Source of the DNA: a virus
Strand: one strand, 5' to 3'
Length of the DNA stretch: 24,971 nt
Virus record (IMG/VR): IMGVR_UViG_3300048068_000345
Span: 1 to 24,971 of that record
Below, piece by piece: positions 8,166-13,861 of the stretch (positions are counted from its first letter, which is position 1; each line of letters opens with the position of its first letter). The position numbers were made by a program, and so were the translations under genes. The notes beneath the pieces were generated by a model. The model was not told the origin of the DNA. It ran no database searches and saw only the letters and a list, made by a program, of their open reading frames with translations.

Positions 8166-8924
8166 ATGGCACGAAAAAAACGTGTTGACAACAAACAAAC
8201 AAACAAATCTAACCGTGAACCTTATCATCCAGATGGTCAGCGTAGCGGTATTATTCCACTAAGAAAAAAAACAATTCCAACAATACTACCCCGTAACATA
8301 GCACAAGAAGATTATCTATATCAACTGGCAGATCCAAAAAATAATATATGTTTTGCAATCGGTCCAGCTGGTACTGGTAAAACACTGTTATGCACTCTTA
8401 TGGGCGTTAAAGCTTTTATGGAAAGAGAGGTGAAAAAAATTGTTATTACTCGTCCTGCAGTCTCGGTGGACGAACAGCACGGGTTCTTACCAGGTGATCT
8501 AAATGAAAAAATGGCACCGTGGACAAGACCTATATTTGATATATTCGAAAAGCATTTTTCGGTGGCTGAAATTGAATCGATGTTGGCAGAAAACATCATA
8601 GAAATCGCACCACTTGCATATATGCGTGGCCGAACGTTTGAGGACGCTTGGATCATTGCTGATGAAATGCAGAACGCTACAAAGTCACAAATGAAAATGC
8701 TATTAACTAGAATTGGTAATAATACTAAAATGATTGTTACTGGTGACTTAAAACAACATGACCGAGGTTTTTCAGAGAACGGTCTTTCAGATTTTATGGA
8801 ACTTACTAGACGTTATGAACTTGCAAATATGAATCATATTGCTATCTCACGTTTTGATATGATGGATGTAGAAAGACATCCAGCAGTTGTAGAAGTTCTT
8901 AAAATTTACGGAGAAGACGAATAA
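8166..8924 (+). CDS. phoH: PhoH-like P-loop ATPase
   Basis: 252 residues with Walker A GPAGTGKT (66-73), Walker B IIADEMQN (163-170), and the PhoH signatures TRPAVSVDEQHGFLPGDL (residues 95-112) and VTGDLKQHD (191-199). PhoH is a cytoplasmic NTPase common in marine phages; its role in infection is unsettled, with RNA metabolism or phosphate stress proposed. It is the only plus-strand gene here, divergent from the left operon and convergent with the HAD gene at 8983. A strong AAGGAGG (8152-8158) sits 7 bases before ATG 8166. A hairpin terminator follows just after the stop. Confidence 0.93.
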   Translation: MARKKRVDNKQTNKSNREPYHPDGQRSGIIPLRKKTIPTILPRNIAQEDYLYQLADPKNNICFAIGPAGTGKTLLCTLMGVKAFMEREVKKIVITRPAVSVDEQHGFLPGDLNEKMAPWTRPIFDIFEKHFSVAEIESMLAENIIEIAPLAYMRGRTFEDAWIIADEMQNATKSQMKMLLTRIGNNTKMIVTGDLKQHDRGFSENGLSDFMELTRRYELANMNHIAISRFDMMDVERHPAVVEVLKIYGEDE

Positions 8925-8926
8925 AA

Positions 8927-8951
8927 AAAGGGGAGCGCAATGCTCCCCTTT
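8927..8951. terminator. Bidirectional rho-independent terminator
   Basis: Stem AAAGGGGAGC / GCTCCCCTTT with a GCAAT loop. The minus strand runs into a T7 tract (strong termination for the HAD gene at 8983), while the plus strand has only TTTAC, so it works better leftwards. It separates the convergent phoH and HAD genes. Confidence 0.85.
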
Positions 8952-8982
8952 ACATTTGGGTTAGTTAGAAAGAGAGAAACAT

Positions 8983-9576
8983 CTAACCCAGAACAGTCTT
9001 TACGATTGCAGCCCAATCTTCGCACTTAATGATTTCTTTGTTATCACAATCTTCGTTGTGGGGGTGCGAAATCAACACACTTTTCAAACCAAACTGCAAA
9101 CCACATTCAGCATTTTCAGTTTTATCTTCTAACCAATATTCAGCAGTTGGATACTTTGCTGTAAATTCAGCAAGAGCATCATCTTTGTCTGCGCCTGTAT
9201 CAAGGCAAATAACTTCTTTACATACATCCATACCAAATACATTCTTCAAGTTGGAGATACGAAGTAACCGTGCCTTTTCATCTAGTGAAAGAGAAGTGAT
9301 AACAACAAACTGATAGCCTGCTTCAACTAGCCGAGCAACACCGCTCCGCGCATCACGAAATGCTGGTAGAAATCCCATCCATGCACTTTCATTGAATTCT
9401 TTTACTAACCGCTTACCTTCAGCCTTTGCAATGCCATATGTAATGCTCATGTCATATACATTTTCTACTTTTTTAGAATAACCTTTCTGCATCATCCAAT
9501 CGGAGAACATACCCTCCCAGTTCAGCATAACACCATCACAGTCAGTAAAGATAATTTTTTCGTTTGACATATTCAT
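8983..9576 (-). CDS. HAD-superfamily phosphatase
   Basis: 197 residues. Motif I is FTDCDGV (Asp12, Asp14: nucleophile and general acid/base), followed by a helical cap (about 20-75), motif II VVITS (about 91-95), and a motif with acidic residues, YWLEDKTEN (near 146-154). HAD proteins of this size include 5'(3')-deoxyribonucleotidases and small-molecule phosphatases; the substrate cannot be told. Nucleotide salvage during infection is plausible. It has its own early-type promoter (9599-9627) with a leader of about 16 bases and ends at a strong terminator, so it is probably transcribed alone or as the last gene of the tRNA region. A second start at 9570 (MSNEK) is possible. Confidence 0.78.
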   Translation of the reverse strand: MNMSNEKIIFTDCDGVMLNWEGMFSDWMMQKGYSKKVENVYDMSITYGIAKAEGKRLVKEFNESAWMGFLPAFRDARSGVARLVEAGYQFVVITSLSLDEKARLLRISNLKNVFGMDVCKEVICLDTGADKDDALAEFTAKYPTAEYWLEDKTENAECGLQFGLKSVLISHPHNEDCDNKEIIKCEDWAAIVKTVLG

Positions 9577-9598
9577 ACTTTCTTCTTATTACTCTTAC

Positions 9599-9627
9599 TT
9601 TATATAGTGATTCGTTCAGAATGTCAA
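9599..9627 (-). promoter_or_regulatory. Early-type promoter before HAD gene
   Basis: TTGACA (9622-9627), 17 bp, TATAAA (9599-9604), with the shared spacer core AACGAATCACTA. The -35 abuts the stop of the 61-residue gene upstream. Confidence 0.85.
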
Positions 9628-9630
9628 GTA

Positions 9631-9816
9631 CTAATTTTGTTTTTTGTGCCTACGAACACGTTCACGCCATACAACATAACTACGTTTTTTAAGATTATAT
9701 TTCATTATTTTCATAACTTCATCTTCAGTTAAATCATACTGAGATTTAATATCAGCCCAAGTTGTTTTATCACACCAGGCACTCGCAATAAGTTCAGATA
9801 AATTATATTCAGTCAT
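9631..9816 (-). CDS. TIGR03643/DUF2805-like small protein
   Basis: 61 residues. The pattern matches the small TIGR03643 (DUF2805) family: an IIxxAWxDxT-like start (LIASAWCDKTTWADIKSQYD), a helix-turn-helix-like middle (LTEDEVMKIMKYNLK) and a basic end with YVVWRERVRRHK. The layout suggests a small helical, possibly nucleic-acid-binding protein; the family's function is unknown to me. No clear ribosome binding site precedes ATG 9816. It lies just downstream of the tRNA-Ser region. Confidence 0.65.
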   Translation of the reverse strand: MTEYNLSELIASAWCDKTTWADIKSQYDLTEDEVMKIMKYNLKKRSYVVWRERVRRHKKQN

Positions 9817-10023
9817 ATGATTATTACCGTAAATTAGGTCGGATGCATCTTTATACCATCAGCCCACCAACTAGTAACTTGTTGTAGTCCGGTCATCAAC
9901 ACTAACACACTCCGCTGTGCGACAATACTTTGTATCGACATTTTTTTGTATGAGAACAACCTCACTTCATTCATATGGGACCTTGTAACCCATACTAGCA
10001 AGTAGTAACTCTTGCGTGGCTCT
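9817..10023 (-). other. About 200 bp downstream of tRNA-Ser, no convincing gene
   Basis: This stretch contains a 6-bp hairpin TATGGG/CCCATA with a 9-base loop (9974-9994). An open frame begins upstream inside tRNA-Ser and is therefore suspect. An internal ATG near 9973 would give about 46 residues, but there is no clear ribosome binding site and the codons (AGG, CGG, GTG) differ from neighbours. It may be a trailer of the tRNA transcript or a small RNA. Confidence 0.4.
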
Positions 10024-10111
10024 TGGCAGACAGGGTGGGATTCGAACCCACGGAACCTCTCGGTTCGCCGGATTAGTAATCCGGTGCTTTCGGCCACTCA
10101 GCCACCTGTCC
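10024..10111 (-). tRNA. tRNA-Ser, anticodon ACU
   Basis: Acceptor GGACAGG/CCTGTCT, discriminator G, CCA encoded, long variable arm (class II). Anticodon stem CCGGA/TCCGG with loop TTACTAA gives anticodon ACU for Ser codon AGU. Bacterial serine tRNAs of this box normally have GCU. Confidence 0.85.
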
Positions 10112-10118
10112 ACATTCT

Positions 10119-10195
10119 TGGTCGGAGTATAAGGATTCGAACCTTAGACCTCTGCGTCCCAAACGCAGCGCACTACCAGACTGTGCTATACTCCG
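10119..10195 (-). tRNA. tRNA-Pro, anticodon UGG
   Basis: Acceptor CGGAGTA/TACTCCG, discriminator A, CCA encoded. Anticodon stem CTGCG/CGCAG with loop TTTGGGA gives UGG. Confidence 0.9.
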
Positions 10196-10201
10196 TATCA
10201 G

Positions 10202-10276
10202 TGGCATCCCGTAGGGGAATCGAACCCCTCTTTTCAGGTTGAAAACCTGACGTCCTAACCGATAGACGAACGGGAC
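10202..10276 (-). tRNA. tRNA-Glu, anticodon UUC
   Basis: Acceptor GTCCCGT/ACGGGAT, discriminator G, CCA encoded. Anticodon stem TCAGG/CCTGA with loop TTTTCAA gives UUC. Confidence 0.9.
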
Positions 10277-10286
10277 AAATTACATC

Positions 10287-10361
10287 AAGCAGTTTTTGGA
10301 CCTGCTTAGGTCATCCTGGGCACCATTTGCTCAATTGTTTTACAAGGGGAACAAAACCCTT
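10287..10361 (-). other. Structured spacer between tRNA-Asp and tRNA-Glu
   Basis: About 90 bp with no gene but two hairpins: AAGCAG/CTGCTT (10287-10307, 9-base loop) and AAGGG/CCCTT (10344-10361, 8-base loop). The first overlaps an alternative GACC/GGTC pairing (10299-10312), so two folds compete. Possible RNA-processing signals, a small RNA or a decayed tRNA. Confidence 0.4.
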
Positions 10362-10367
10362 TAACTA

Positions 10368-10444
10368 TGGCGCGGTTGACGGGACTCGAACCCGCGGCCC
10401 TCGGCGTGACAGGCCGATACTCTAACCAACTGAGCTACAACCGC
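10368..10444 (-). tRNA. tRNA-Asp, anticodon GUC
   Basis: Acceptor GCGGTTG/CAACCGC, discriminator G, CCA encoded. Anticodon stem TCGGC/GCCGA with loop CTGTCAC gives GUC. Confidence 0.92.
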
Positions 10445-10450
10445 TTGTTA

Positions 10451-10693
10451 TTATTCTCCAATATCAAGTGACAATTGACGTTCTGCATCTGCCTCTTCTT
10501 TGCGTTCTGCAATAATCATATCGACAATTTCATCAAATGATTCATAAAATTGTTCATCATCTTTCCAGAATGAGCGACACTCAGCATATGCATCAGCATC
10601 TACGAAATTCCAGTTGATTGAATAATCATCATTGAGGTTTTCTGATTTTTCAACTGAATTACGGATTTCGATTTCAAGCATTGAATAGATCAT
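10451..10693 (-). CDS. Small acidic hypothetical protein (80 aa)
   Basis: 80 residues, strongly acidic, rich in Glu, Asp and aromatics, helical with no membrane segment. Motif SINWNFVDADAYAECRSFW lies in the middle (residues 25-43), and the end QLSLDIGE is acidic. It has its own promoter (10725-10753) with a leader of about 25 bases and a GAGAG site before ATG 10693. The stop is 7 bases before tRNA-Asp, so both may share a transcript. Function unknown; small acidic early phage proteins often bind host factors, which is only a general analogy. Confidence 0.6.
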   Translation of the reverse strand: MIYSMLEIEIRNSVEKSENLNDDYSINWNFVDADAYAECRSFWKDDEQFYESFDEIVDMIIAERKEEADAERQLSLDIGE

Positions 10694-10724
10694 TGTGATT
10701 CTCTCTTATCGTTTCTATACATAC

Positions 10725-10753
10725 TTTATAGCATGATAGAAATAGATTGTCAA
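10725..10753 (-). promoter_or_regulatory. Early-type promoter, variant spacer
   Basis: TTGACA (10748-10753), 17 bp, TATAAA (10725-10730). Unlike the main family it lacks AACGAATCACT and instead shares TTGACAATCTA and ATGCTATAA with the promoter at 12784-12812. Confidence 0.8.
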
Positions 10754-10766
10754 GTATTATTTTAAA

Positions 10767-10898
10767 TTATTCGTCTAAACCTAAACACGGAATAAGAATT
10801 GACTGCTTACAATTATCTGGATATGCAATTGCCGAAACAACGACCGGCATACCCACCATAAAGAACGAAATAATAATAAAAGATAGTAATAGTTTCAT
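10767..10898 (-). CDS. Small secreted two-cysteine peptide (43 aa)
   Basis: ATG 10898 with AGGATT upstream; stop TAA at 10767-10769. Residues 1-25 form a classic signal peptide: MK, a hydrophobic core (LLLSFIIISFFMVGMPVVV) and a small-residue cleavage site (SAIA, cleavage probably near residue 25). The mature part would be about 18 residues with two cysteines (Cys30 and Cys38) that could form a disulphide in the periplasm. It lies between tRNA-Tyr and the promoter at 10725. Function unknown. Confidence 0.6.
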   Translation of the reverse strand: MKLLLSFIIISFFMVGMPVVVSAIAYPDNCKQSILIPCLGLDE

Positions 10899-10915
10899 AA
10901 GTTATAATCCTAATT

Positions 10916-10999
10916 TGGTGGGCGACCCTGGAATCGAACCAGGCGTGCGTCTCCGCGAGGGAGTTACAGTCCCCTGCCACACCTTGCGGCCTGTCGCCC
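10916..10999 (-). tRNA. tRNA-Tyr, anticodon GUA
   Basis: Acceptor GGGCGAC/GTCGCCC, discriminator A, CCA encoded, long variable arm. Loop CTGTAAC gives GUA. Confidence 0.92.
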
Positions 11000-11010
11000 A
11001 ATATTTTATG

Positions 11011-11214
11011 TTAGTCTAAAAATTCAATCATTTTTAGAATACGGGTGCGGTGCTCTTTATCGCTGACAATGTTCTCCATCATTTCTTCAATGGTAGCGTC
11101 TTCGGCATCAATATCGTTTAACCATCCATCAATATTTAATGGATCGTCCTCTAAATTTTCACGTTCATACACTTCGTCTGCTAATAGTCTTTCTAATGCT
11201 TCAAAGTCTGTCAT
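11011..11214 (-). CDS. Small acidic hypothetical protein (67 aa)
   Basis: 67 residues, very acidic, predicted helical (EALERLLADEVYERENLE and TIEEMMENIVSDKEHRTRIL). No membrane segment or metal motif. The ribosome binding site is weak. It lies between two tRNA genes, with its stop 11 bases before tRNA-Tyr. Function unknown. Confidence 0.55.
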   Translation of the reverse strand: MTDFEALERLLADEVYERENLEDDPLNIDGWLNDIDAEDATIEEMMENIVSDKEHRTRILKMIEFLD

Positions 11215-11251
11215 TTTAATTCATTGCCTATTTTTGTTTCATTTTAATATT

Positions 11252-11342
11252 TGGTAGAAGTGGGTGGATTCGAACCACCTCAAAGGCGCTAATCTGGCGC
11301 AAAGAGCATATAAGACTCCTCTGACTACCAAGTCTCACTTCC
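11252..11342 (-). tRNA. Atypical long-variable-arm tRNA, anticodon UAU
   Basis: Acceptor GGAAGTG/CACTTCT, discriminator A, CCA encoded, T arm GGTGG-TTCGAAT-CCACC. The anticodon stem GGAGT/GCTCT has two wobble pairs and loop CTTATAT, giving UAU (Ile codon AUA). Yet the variable arm is long (hairpin GCGC-cagatta-GCGC), as in Leu/Ser/Tyr tRNAs, and the D arm is unusually short. From the D loop to the anticodon it aligns best with tRNA-Leu. Amino acid identity is uncertain and it may be degenerate. Confidence 0.6.
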
Positions 11343-11349
11343 AATTTGT

Positions 11350-11426
11350 TGGTGCTCCCGGTAGGACTCGAACCTACGACCGACCCGTTATGAGCGGGTG
11401 GCTCTAACCAACTGAGCTACAGGAGC
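11350..11426 (-). tRNA. tRNA with CAU anticodon (Met or Ile2)
   Basis: Acceptor GCTCCTG/CGGGAGC, discriminator A, CCA encoded. Anticodon stem ACCCG/CGGGT with loop CTCATAA gives CAU. The G1:C72 pair argues against an initiator. Elongator Met and lysidine-modified Ile2 (AUA) cannot be separated by eye. Confidence 0.88.
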
Positions 11427-11434
11427 ATTATTTC

Positions 11435-11509
11435 TGGAGCGGGTAAGGAGAATCGAACTCCTGTCTAAAGGTTGGAAACCTACCGTAATAACCACTATAC
11501 GATACCCGC
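11435..11509 (-). tRNA. tRNA-Gly, anticodon UCC
   Basis: Acceptor GCGGGTA/TACCCGC, discriminator T, CCA encoded. Loop TTTCCAA gives UCC. The anticodon stem GTAGG/CCTTT has one T-T mismatch. Confidence 0.85.
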
Positions 11510-11517
11510 GGTTTATT

Positions 11518-11697
11518 TTATCTTTCTACTAAAGGAGTAGCAGCCTGTGAATCATGATAGTCACCACTTACATAGTAATCACGATAAGCAACCTCTTTGA
11601 CCATTATACCGTTCTTCATACGATATGTAACAATTTCTCTACGAATGACACCAGTAGTATCAGCATCAAATGCTGCTTTAAATGGTCCTTCTGCCAT
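11518..11697 (-). CDS. Conserved small phage protein (59 aa)
   Basis: ATG 11697 with a strong AAGGAG 8 bases upstream and TAA at 11518-11520. The product begins MAEGPFKAAFDADTTGVIRR and contains YRMKNGIMVKEVAYRDYY, a compact strand-rich protein of mixed charge. It is in a tRNA cluster between tRNA-Leu and tRNA-Gly. The type recurs in marine T4-like phages as far as I recall; function unknown. A plus-strand frame over the same bases is its shadow. Confidence 0.65.
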   Translation of the reverse strand: MAEGPFKAAFDADTTGVIRREIVTYRMKNGIMVKEVAYRDYYVSGDYHDSQAATPLVER

Positions 11698-11720
11698 ATT
11701 GTATTCTCCTTAATAATATT

Positions 11721-11806
11721 TGGTACTCGTACCCGGACTTGAACCGGGACGCCTCAAGGGCAACAGATTTTAAGTCTGGCGCGTCTACCGATTCCGCCAT
11801 ACGAGC
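11721..11806 (-). tRNA. tRNA-Leu, anticodon UAA
   Basis: Acceptor GCTCGTA/TACGAGT, discriminator A, CCA encoded, long variable arm. Loop CTTAAAA gives UAA. One mismatch closes the top of the anticodon stem. Confidence 0.9.
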
Positions 11807-11815
11807 ATATTTCAA

Positions 11816-12076
11816 TTAGATGATATAATCATCGTGTTCATTTTCCCATTGACTAATGGCATTCCTTAGACCCATCGCCAACCAATCACCACCTGACATA
11901 TCAAGCATTTCGCTCCATTGTTCAACAACTTCATCAATTTGCTCACGTTCCAATTCATCAGGTGAATCTACACCAAAGTGTTCCTGAATTAATCCAAATG
12001 CCCATTCAGTAACTTCACCTTCTAACCAATCAAGCATTTTGTGTGGTCGATGAATTTCAAATTTATCTTCACTCAT
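11816..12076 (-). CDS. Hypothetical acidic protein (86 aa)
   Basis: The start is set at ATG 12076, which has GGAGG at the right spacing and overlaps the upstream stop as ATGAGTGA; a frame from further upstream would ignore that site. 86 residues, acidic, helical, with three Trp-containing helices (MLDWLEGEVTEWAFGLIQEHF; EVVEQWSEMLDM; DWLAMGLRNAISQWENEH). No recognised motif. Translation is coupled to the membrane protein upstream, suggesting a shared task. Function unknown. Confidence 0.6.
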   Translation of the reverse strand: MSEDKFEIHRPHKMLDWLEGEVTEWAFGLIQEHFGVDSPDELEREQIDEVVEQWSEMLDMSGGDWLAMGLRNAISQWENEHDDYII

Positions 12077-12431
12077 GTTCGCCTCCATTTCCACGTCCGG
12101 TATACTTACGACCAGACTGTAATAATTTGTTTAGGGACTCAGGGTTTTTTTCTGCTTGACGGAAGGTAACTGCAGTAATTGTAATGCCACTAATTAAAAA
12201 AATATGAAACGCTGCACTAATACCAAAAGCAAACATACTACCTACCATTACTGCGAATATGCCACTCCAAATAAAGAATAGGGACTGAAATACCATATGT
12301 CCTACCATTGGATCTAAATTGCGTAGTGGTGATTTTTCAACTGTCATTACACTATCCCACATTTCTTTGGGTAGTTTAAAAAGAGTTGTTAGAGTTTTTT
12401 CCCACCCAATTGGCTTATTAGAGGGTTTCAT
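12069..12431 (-). CDS. Small membrane protein, two helices
   Basis: 120 residues with two adjacent membrane helices (about 45-66 and 68-88, MVFQSLFFIWSGIFAVMVG and an alpha-helical IFLISGITITAVTF segment). The N-terminal part is amphipathic and the C-terminal tail is basic, so both ends probably face the cytoplasm. AAGGAG sits 5 bases before ATG 12431. The end overlaps the next gene by 8 bases. It is early-region and not next to lysis genes, so a holin is not supported, though two-helix holins exist. Function unknown. Confidence 0.65.
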   Translation of the reverse strand: MKPSNKPIGWEKTLTTLFKLPKEMWDSVMTVEKSPLRNLDPMVGHMVFQSLFFIWSGIFAVMVGSMFAFGISAAFHIFLISGITITAVTFRQAEKNPESLNKLLQSGRKYTGRGNGGEHE

Positions 12432-12451
12432 TTTCTTCTCCTTATTTAATT

Positions 12452-12528
12452 TGGCGGTCCCTATAGGATTCGAACCTATGACCTACTGCTTAGAAGGCAG
12501 TTGCTCTATCCAGCTGAGCTAAGGAACC
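12452..12528 (-). tRNA. tRNA-Arg, anticodon UCU
   Basis: Acceptor GGTTCCT/AGGGACC, discriminator G, CCA encoded. Anticodon stem ACTGC/GCAGT with loop CTTCTAA gives UCU, reading AGA/AGG. Confidence 0.92.
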
Positions 12529-12539
12529 GTTATTCTTAA

Positions 12540-12755
12540 TTAGTATACTAACTGGAATCCATCTACCGGACTTTGGTTCCAACCACGTGCTTCTGCATAT
12601 ACTTGAATAATATATTTAAGTGTGGTTCCCTGAGGCCAGGTTGTACTTTGTTTCCAAGCCCACATATCCATTTCAACCATAAGTGATTGTTGACCTTGAC
12701 AAGTTTCAGCATTAACCTTGTTTGATTCGTCCCAAACCATTTTTGCATCTGACAT
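12540..12755 (-). CDS. Hypothetical protein (71 aa), Trp-rich
   Basis: 71 residues with five Trp and a WAWKQSTTWPQGTTLKYIIQ core, soluble, probably a small alpha/beta fold. AAGGAAC precedes ATG 12755. The promoter at 12784-12812 lies about 30 bases upstream, so this is the first gene of the tRNA transcription unit. Another frame over the same bases is a shadow. No function recognised. Confidence 0.58.
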   Translation of the reverse strand: MSDAKMVWDESNKVNAETCQGQQSLMVEMDMWAWKQSTTWPQGTTLKYIIQVYAEARGWNQSPVDGFQLVY

Positions 12756-12783
12756 AGTGTGTTCCTTTTTATCTTATATACAA

Positions 12784-12812
12784 GTTATAGCATATTGATT
12801 CTAGATTGTCAA
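12784..12812 (-). promoter_or_regulatory. Early-type promoter before the tRNA cluster
   Basis: TTGACA (12807-12812), 17 bp, TATAAC (12784-12789). Variant spacer shared with the 10725 promoter (ATCTA and ATGC). Likely drives the 71-residue gene and the first tRNAs. Confidence 0.8.
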
Positions 12813-12815
12813 CCT

Positions 12816-12947
12816 TTAATTTCCAAAATAGTTAATTAAATTCCACCATGTATATTCGGTTCCCTGACCAAAGTCCATCCAGCCCAATGCAAATACACCC
12901 ACCAAAACATAGCAAATAAATTCATCAAGTTTTTCACTATTACTCAT
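12816..12947 (-). CDS. Small membrane protein (43 aa)
   Basis: ATG 12947 overlaps the upstream stop as ATGAGTAA; TAA lies at 12816-12818. One membrane segment (about residues 10-24, FICYVLVGVFALGWM) follows a charged N-terminus, then a Trp/Tyr-rich tail (TEYTWWNLINYFGN). Translational coupling to the 55-residue gene supports it. Function unknown. Confidence 0.55.
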   Translation of the reverse strand: MSNSEKLDEFICYVLVGVFALGWMDFGQGTEYTWWNLINYFGN

Positions 12948-13107
12948 GTGGCGCATACTCCGCTTCAAATTGATCCATTGAGTTTTTCTTTTCATCTAAC
13001 ATAAGTTCTAAAGTGTTGATTGCCATACGCTTTTCATCACTTGCACCTTCTGTTAAGTTAATAATTGCATTTTCTAGAACTTTTATATCGTTTAGAACAT
13101 CATTCAT
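12940..13107 (-). CDS. Small helical protein (55 aa)
   Basis: ATG 13107 with AGAGGT upstream and TAA at 12940-12942. The product begins MNDVLNDIKVLENAIINLTE and is an amphipathic, probably coiled-coil helix with an acidic end. Promoter 13136-13164 lies about 30 bases upstream, making a two-gene unit with the overlapping 43-residue membrane protein. Function unknown. Confidence 0.6.
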   Translation of the reverse strand: MNDVLNDIKVLENAIINLTEGASDEKRMAINTLELMLDEKKNSMDQFEAEYAPHE

Positions 13108-13135
13108 AATAGACCTCTTTTGTTATTACTATTAT

Positions 13136-13164
13136 GTTATACAGTGATTCGTTCTAAATGTCAA
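13136..13164 (-). promoter_or_regulatory. Early-type promoter, main family
   Basis: TTGACA (13159-13164), 17 bp, TATAAC (13136-13141), with core GAACGAATCACTG. The -35 lies inside the last codons of the gene at 13154. Confidence 0.82.
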
Positions 13165-13861
13165 GATATATTTTGTTTAACCAATCAAAATCATTTATTT
13201 TTTGTAGAGTTCCTGGCGAATCAACATAAAATTTACCAAAGTCTTCTCCCATCTCTGCACCGATAGAAATTAATTCATGATGTTCAATGGGCAATGGTGA
13301 TTTCCAACGTTCAAGCCTTGATTGTATATCATCAGTTGCCACTCCACTTGCTAGTTTAGCGCATTCTCTAAACGCACCTTTCCATGCATTAAATGGAGTC
13401 GTTGCAAATCTAGTTTCATTTGAAGGTGTATCTATACGATAATATGGATAGCCAAGTTTTGCTACACCAGTAGTTACATCAACTATTTTTGTGGAACTTT
13501 TAACAAAGAATGAATTACGATTAAATAATTTAACACCGCCATATCCTGAAAGTTCACCCGTTGCTGGGTTTAATGCTCTCCAAACGTGCGTACATTGCGT
13601 CTGTGGTACCGCAGGATATACATCTATACTATCTGATGGTATATATGAAAAATCAAAATCATCAATTATCCAAGCATCGCCATCTACAACATAAAAGTTT
13701 TCAGTTAGACTTTGTTCTGCGCAAGCACGGTGTGCAGCATATACTCCTTCGATATCAGCAGTATTAATAACTCGCTGGTTCTTGCCAACCTTAGATAATA
13801 TTCTGTTTAAATTGTTATCTGAATAATCATCCTGGTAAGTAAGATAGAATACATCTATCAC
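13154..13861 (-). CDS. Possible glycosyltransferase-like protein
   Basis: 235 residues starting with GTG at 13861, which overlaps the upstream stop (GTGA); no nearby in-frame ATG exists. Near the N-terminus are a VFYLTYQDD strand and, at 55-62, FYVVDGDA. The DGD at 60-62 is placed like the DxD nucleotide-sugar/metal site of GT-A glycosyltransferases, after an AAHRACAEQS helix. The later part (YGGVKLFNR, 103-111; TTPFNAWKGAFRECAKL) also resembles GT-A proteins. Substrate unknown; possible roles are modification of phage DNA or of a surface glycan. The family match is by eye only. Confidence 0.5.
   Translation of the reverse strand: MIDVFYLTYQDDYSDNNLNRILSKVGKNQRVINTADIEGVYAAHRACAEQSLTENFYVVDGDAWIIDDFDFSYIPSDSIDVYPAVPQTQCTHVWRALNPATGELSGYGGVKLFNRNSFFVKSSTKIVDVTTGVAKLGYPYYRIDTPSNETRFATTPFNAWKGAFRECAKLASGVATDDIQSRLERWKSPLPIEHHELISIGAEMGEDFGKFYVDSPGTLQKINDFDWLNKIYLDI

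Noticed and set aside
9834-10097. 87-codon minus-strand frame across tRNA-Ser
   Set aside because: Its start and first third lie within the tRNA gene and no ribosome binding site is present; kept only as a possible 46-residue frame of low confidence.
10012-10242. Plus-strand frame across three tRNAs
   Set aside because: Antisense to tRNA-Ser, tRNA-Pro and tRNA-Glu; a by-product of tRNA sequence.
10747-11019. Plus-strand 90-codon frame
   Set aside because: Antisense to the signal-peptide ORF and tRNA-Tyr; no ribosome binding site.
12069-12431. Two-helix membrane protein as a holin
   Set aside because: It lies in the early tRNA region far from the spanins and endolysin context; topology alone is not enough.
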